DNA from: Panaeolus papilionaceus
Taxonomy: Eukaryota > Basidiomycota > Agaricomycetes > Agaricales
Direction of reading: 5' to 3'
DNA: 64,000 nucleotides
Assembly (NCBI GenBank): GCA_015501605.1
Contig: JADNRZ010000002.1
Coordinates: forward strand, 310,001 to 374,000
The translations under genes were made by a program, and so were the position numbers. Below the pieces are notes generated by a model. The model made no database searches. It was not told the origin of the DNA and was given only the letters and a program-made list of their open reading frames with translations. Numbering within the stretch: the first letter of the stretch is position 1; each line of letters opens with the position of its first letter. Shown one piece after another: positions 62,715-64,000 of this stretch.

Positions 62715-63434
62715 ATGACTACTCTTTACCAAACCCCCTCTGTCTTCAGAGACTTTGGCTTGAATCCTCTTTCACCAAGCCTGTCGGTCGACAGCTCACC
62801 ATCATTCTTCCAAACTGCTCTCGATTCGCCACACTGCCCCCCTTCCATGGCTTCCTCAATGACCAATGACTCGTTTCATGGTCACAAGGAGGTTGCTCTG
62901 ACCACTTCTGAGTTCATCCACGAGAAGTTCGGCTGTAGCCTGGACGGCGACAGCTCAGACGAGTCCTTCTGCTACGGTCTCGACCTCCCCCATTTCATCG
63001 CCCAGTGCATCCACCTCGGTGGAATCCCCTACAATTACATCTGGGGAACTGTCCTCCTCCTCATGCGCTACCACGACACATTCGACAAAGGTTGGGACAA
63101 GGCTGTTGATGGTGCAACCCCCCTCCTTGGTCACTCGATGTTCCTCTGCGCTCTCTACTACACCACCCAGGAGCACTTCGATCCCACTGGACGGACATAT
63201 CAGTATGGGGATTCGTCGATCTGGGTCGAGATGACTGGCTTCTCCATGGATGAGACCGCTCTCCACGAATACTTCTGGGATTTCTTTACCAACCTTTCAG
63301 GCAACGTCGATGTCGAGTGCCATCTCGACGCCGTCCCCAAGGCAGACCCTGACTGCTTTGAACCACCCCCATCACGCGGTCTCACATCCAAGGAGTTGTC
63401 TAAGCTCCCCAAGCCCCCTGACTTGTGCTATTAG
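62715..63434 (+). CDS. Cyclin-box-like hypothetical protein
   Basis: Single exon, 239 aa, starting MTTLYQTPSVFRDFGLNPLS. The first ~70 residues are Ser/Pro-rich. The middle resembles the helices of a cyclin box: LPHFIAQCIHLGGIPYNYIW, GTVLLLMRYHDTFD, GHSMFLCALYYTTQEHFD, YGDSSIWVEMTGFSMDETAL and HEYFWDFFTNLSGNVDV. The order (helix with CALYYTTQEHFD, then SSIW-TGFSMDE, then a final helix) matches PHO80-like cyclins, where the corresponding parts read ALLLASKYLDD, W and GLSxxELN. Identity is low, so a CDK-binding role is uncertain. The C-terminus is Pro-rich. A GT-AG intron seems to lie just past the stop (63471-63530). Confidence 0.6.
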   Translation: MTTLYQTPSVFRDFGLNPLSPSLSVDSSPSFFQTALDSPHCPPSMASSMTNDSFHGHKEVALTTSEFIHEKFGCSLDGDSSDESFCYGLDLPHFIAQCIHLGGIPYNYIWGTVLLLMRYHDTFDKGWDKAVDGATPLLGHSMFLCALYYTTQEHFDPTGRTYQYGDSSIWVEMTGFSMDETALHEYFWDFFTNLSGNVDVECHLDAVPKADPDCFEPPPSRGLTSKELSKLPKPPDLCY

Positions 63435-63867
63435 ACACTCCCATTCTTAGCTGGCAAGAGCTTAGCTGTGGTATGTATCTTCGCTTCACGAGTCATGAGT
63501 TCGTACTGGATGCTGACTTTTCGCTTTTAGTCTTCGAGTCGACACTGCAGGCTACTTGTCTCAGTGGTCGCGCATTTCAAAACCTTCATACCACTATTTC
63601 TTTCCTACATAAATACACTTCAATAAATAATTTTACCTACTACTACATTGGGTTGTGGATTCTGAGTTGAGTCGTCATCTGAGCCCCTATTTGGTCATCG
63701 TGAGAAACGTTTGGTAAGCTCCAGAGCCTCAGCCATTTCGCGTATCGTTTGAACTCATCACTGGCAATCCAAAACTGGTCTCTCATAGAATTCGAACCTT
63801 CATGTTATTTGCTCTGCTTTAATTTATCTTGGTATCAACAGAGTTCTCAGAAGTTTACTAACCAGTA
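63435..63867. other. 3' flank of the cyclin-like gene
   Basis: It contains a well-formed 60-nt GTATGT...TTTTAG segment (63471-63530) that is probably a 3' UTR intron, then A/T-rich sequence. No tRNA was confirmed although GGTTCGAATTC occurs on the minus strand near 63794; its arms do not pair. Confidence 0.5.
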
Positions 63868-63960
63868 ATGGATCCAGAAATACATGAAATGCTACGGCAA
63901 TATGCGTGCCAACATTACACAACAGACTACATCTCATTCTCAGAAAACCTCGTTGGCGAG
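63868..63960 (+). CDS. Possible first exon of a gene running off the window
   Basis: ATG at 63868 opens MDPEIHEMLRQYACQHYTTD and continues for 31 codons to GEG-like ...LVGE, directly followed by a strong donor GTATGT at 63961. The rest lies beyond the window. No family can be named from so little. Confidence 0.4.
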
Positions 63961-64000
63961 GTATGTTTTTCCAGGGTTTTATACATGTACGCCTATTGAA

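Noticed and set aside
63785..63800. GGTTCGAATTC on the minus strand resembling a tRNA T-loop box
   Set aside because: Flanking bases do not form the T stem and no D-arm box was found at the right distance.

Overview
The window looks like nuclear DNA of a mushroom-forming basidiomycete (Agaricomycetes). Support comes from many short GT-AG introns (about 50-80 nt), a ubiquitin-L40 fusion gene split by three introns, a Snf1/AMPK-alpha gene with seven exons, and several families I know mainly from Agaricomycetes: HVHFPP/YDRAP-motif proteins, a seven-helix membrane family, and the DUF3328/UstY family. The species cannot be named from this sequence. Gene models were spliced by eye: exon joins were checked for reading phase, and the sum of exon lengths for each complete gene is a multiple of three (one gene carries an apparent frameshift).

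Layout. 1-6458: no convincing gene; one 67-nt imperfect palindrome. 6459-9688 (+): CBM21 glycogen-targeting/PP1-regulatory-like protein. 9689-18018: large gene-free stretch. 18019-18592 (+): ubiquitin-L40. 19909-23630 (-): DUF726/TMCO4-type membrane hydrolase. 27265-28374 and 30048-31031 (+): two paralogues sharing an HVHFPP...YDRAP motif block. 33127-34739 and 35819-37463 (+): tandem secreted LVIVD/choice-of-anchor-B-like proteins with identical exon lengths. 37818-38744 (-): an RRM-less CstF-64-type hinge/C-terminal protein. 39009-40585 (+): acidic hypothetical protein. 41228-43666 (-): Snf1/AMPK-alpha kinase.

The right third (46.9-62.1 kb) is the most interesting part. At 53037-53937 lies a small secreted precursor built of eight short repeat units, most ending in a Kex2-type KR or RR pair. 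Each unit sits on its own exon and all eight introns are in phase 1. It is flanked by two UstY/DUF3328 genes (46886-47682 minus; 61394-62101 plus) with first exons of the same length, one with intact HxxHC motifs and one with degenerate motifs. It is also flanked by two paralogous seven-helix membrane proteins (48426-49662; 58674-59861). A But2-C-like membrane-anchored protein with an apparent frameshift (54537-55547) and a GNAT acetyltransferase (56298-57317) lie between. UstY enzymes oxidatively cyclise Kex2-released peptides in ascomycete dikaritin pathways (ustiloxin, phomopsin, asperipin type). I therefore infer a candidate basidiomycete dikaritin-like peptide locus; no product is known from the sequence alone.

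The window ends with a cyclin-box-like gene (62715-63434) and the first exon of a gene running off the edge (63868-63960). The housekeeping genes in the left two thirds are unrelated to the peptide locus as far as the sequence shows.
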